A stretch of 5,646 nucleotides of DNA from assembly GCA_038211505.1 (NCBI GenBank), contig JBBQVO010000203.1, forward strand, positions 1-5,646. The letters are read 5' to 3'. Position numbers and translations under genes: made by a program. The notes below the pieces were generated by a model. The model was not told the DNA's origin. It saw only the letters and a list, made by a program, of their open reading frames with translations, and did not search any database. Origin of the DNA: JBBQVO01 sp038211505 (GTDB lineage: Bacteria; Chloroflexota; Dehalococcoidia; DSTF01; JACRBR01). How positions within the stretch are numbered: the first letter of the stretch is position 1; the number at the start of each line of letters is the position of its first letter. Positions 5,561-5,646 of this stretch are shown piece by piece.

Positions 5561-5646
5561 ATGCGCATCGATGTGCTGACGCTGTTTCCCGAAATGATCG
5601 CTGGCCCTTTCGAAGCGAGCATCATAGCCCGCGCCCGCCAGTCCGT
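5561..5646 (+). CDS. trmD: tRNA (guanine-N1)-methyltransferase TrmD, N-terminal fragment
   Basis: TrmD methylates N1 of G37, next to the anticodon, in tRNAs for Leu, Pro and Arg, using S-adenosylmethionine; this prevents +1 frameshifting and is essential or nearly so in bacteria. Only 28 codons lie in the window. They begin MRIDVLTLFPEMIAGPFEAS and continue IIARARQS, which is the highly conserved TrmD amino terminus (R-x-D-hydrophobic-T-L-F-P-E-M, then S-I-I-x-R-A). The trefoil-knot SAM site and the catalytic residues are outside the window. No good Shine-Dalgarno sequence is seen in the 15 nt before the ATG, and no rimM or rpsP precedes it; the upstream neighbour is a divergent glycosyltransferase, with the repeat element ending 40 nt before the start. 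The family call is firm; completeness cannot be judged. Confidence 0.92.
   Translation, partial: MRIDVLTLFPEMIAGPFEASIIARARQS

Overview
The window is high-GC bacterial chromosome with five protein-coding loci, four of them linked to the cell envelope. No rRNA, tRNA, CRISPR array, transposase or phage gene is visible. The taxon cannot be fixed from the sequence. High GC, Gram-negative-type surface glycosyltransferases and an intergenic 'CCACGAAGGNCACGAAGG' inverted-repeat element suggest one of the soil or sediment phyla rich in such repeats (Acidobacteriota-like or a candidate phylum). This is a guess from memory, not a search.

Layout, left to right. (1) A GT4-type glycosyltransferase on the minus strand, cut by the left edge of the window. 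(2) A divergent intergenic region of about 240 bp. It holds a good minus-strand sigma70-type promoter whose -35 box lies inside a perfect 8-bp inverted repeat, a possible operator. (3) A large plus-strand GT-C-type membrane glycosyltransferase. It appears to start at a CTG codon behind a strong Shine-Dalgarno sequence. A GGAGAGGGG-type palindromic repeat is embedded in frame in its first cytoplasmic or periplasmic linker. (4) Converging on it from the right, a two-gene minus-strand unit: a complete GT4 glycosyltransferase (388 aa) whose stop overlaps the start (ATGA) of a small multi-pass membrane protein. That small gene appears broken by a one-base frameshift near 3937-3945. (5) A 185-bp intergenic region between divergent genes, largely filled by a composite inverted-repeat element. 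(6) The first 28 codons of trmD (tRNA m1G37 methyltransferase), which run off the right edge.

Functionally, three glycosyltransferases side by side (two cytosolic nucleotide-sugar GT4 enzymes and one polyprenyl-phosphate-sugar GT-C enzyme) point to a surface polysaccharide or glycoconjugate locus. It abuts a housekeeping gene, and the boundary is marked by the repeat element. No polymerase, flippase or export gene lies in the window, so the product cannot be named. I found no clearly novel system. The most notable signals are the repeat inside the GT-C gene, the frameshifted membrane gene, the promoter/operator overlap, and trmD lying next to a glycosyltransferase instead of its usual rimM neighbour.
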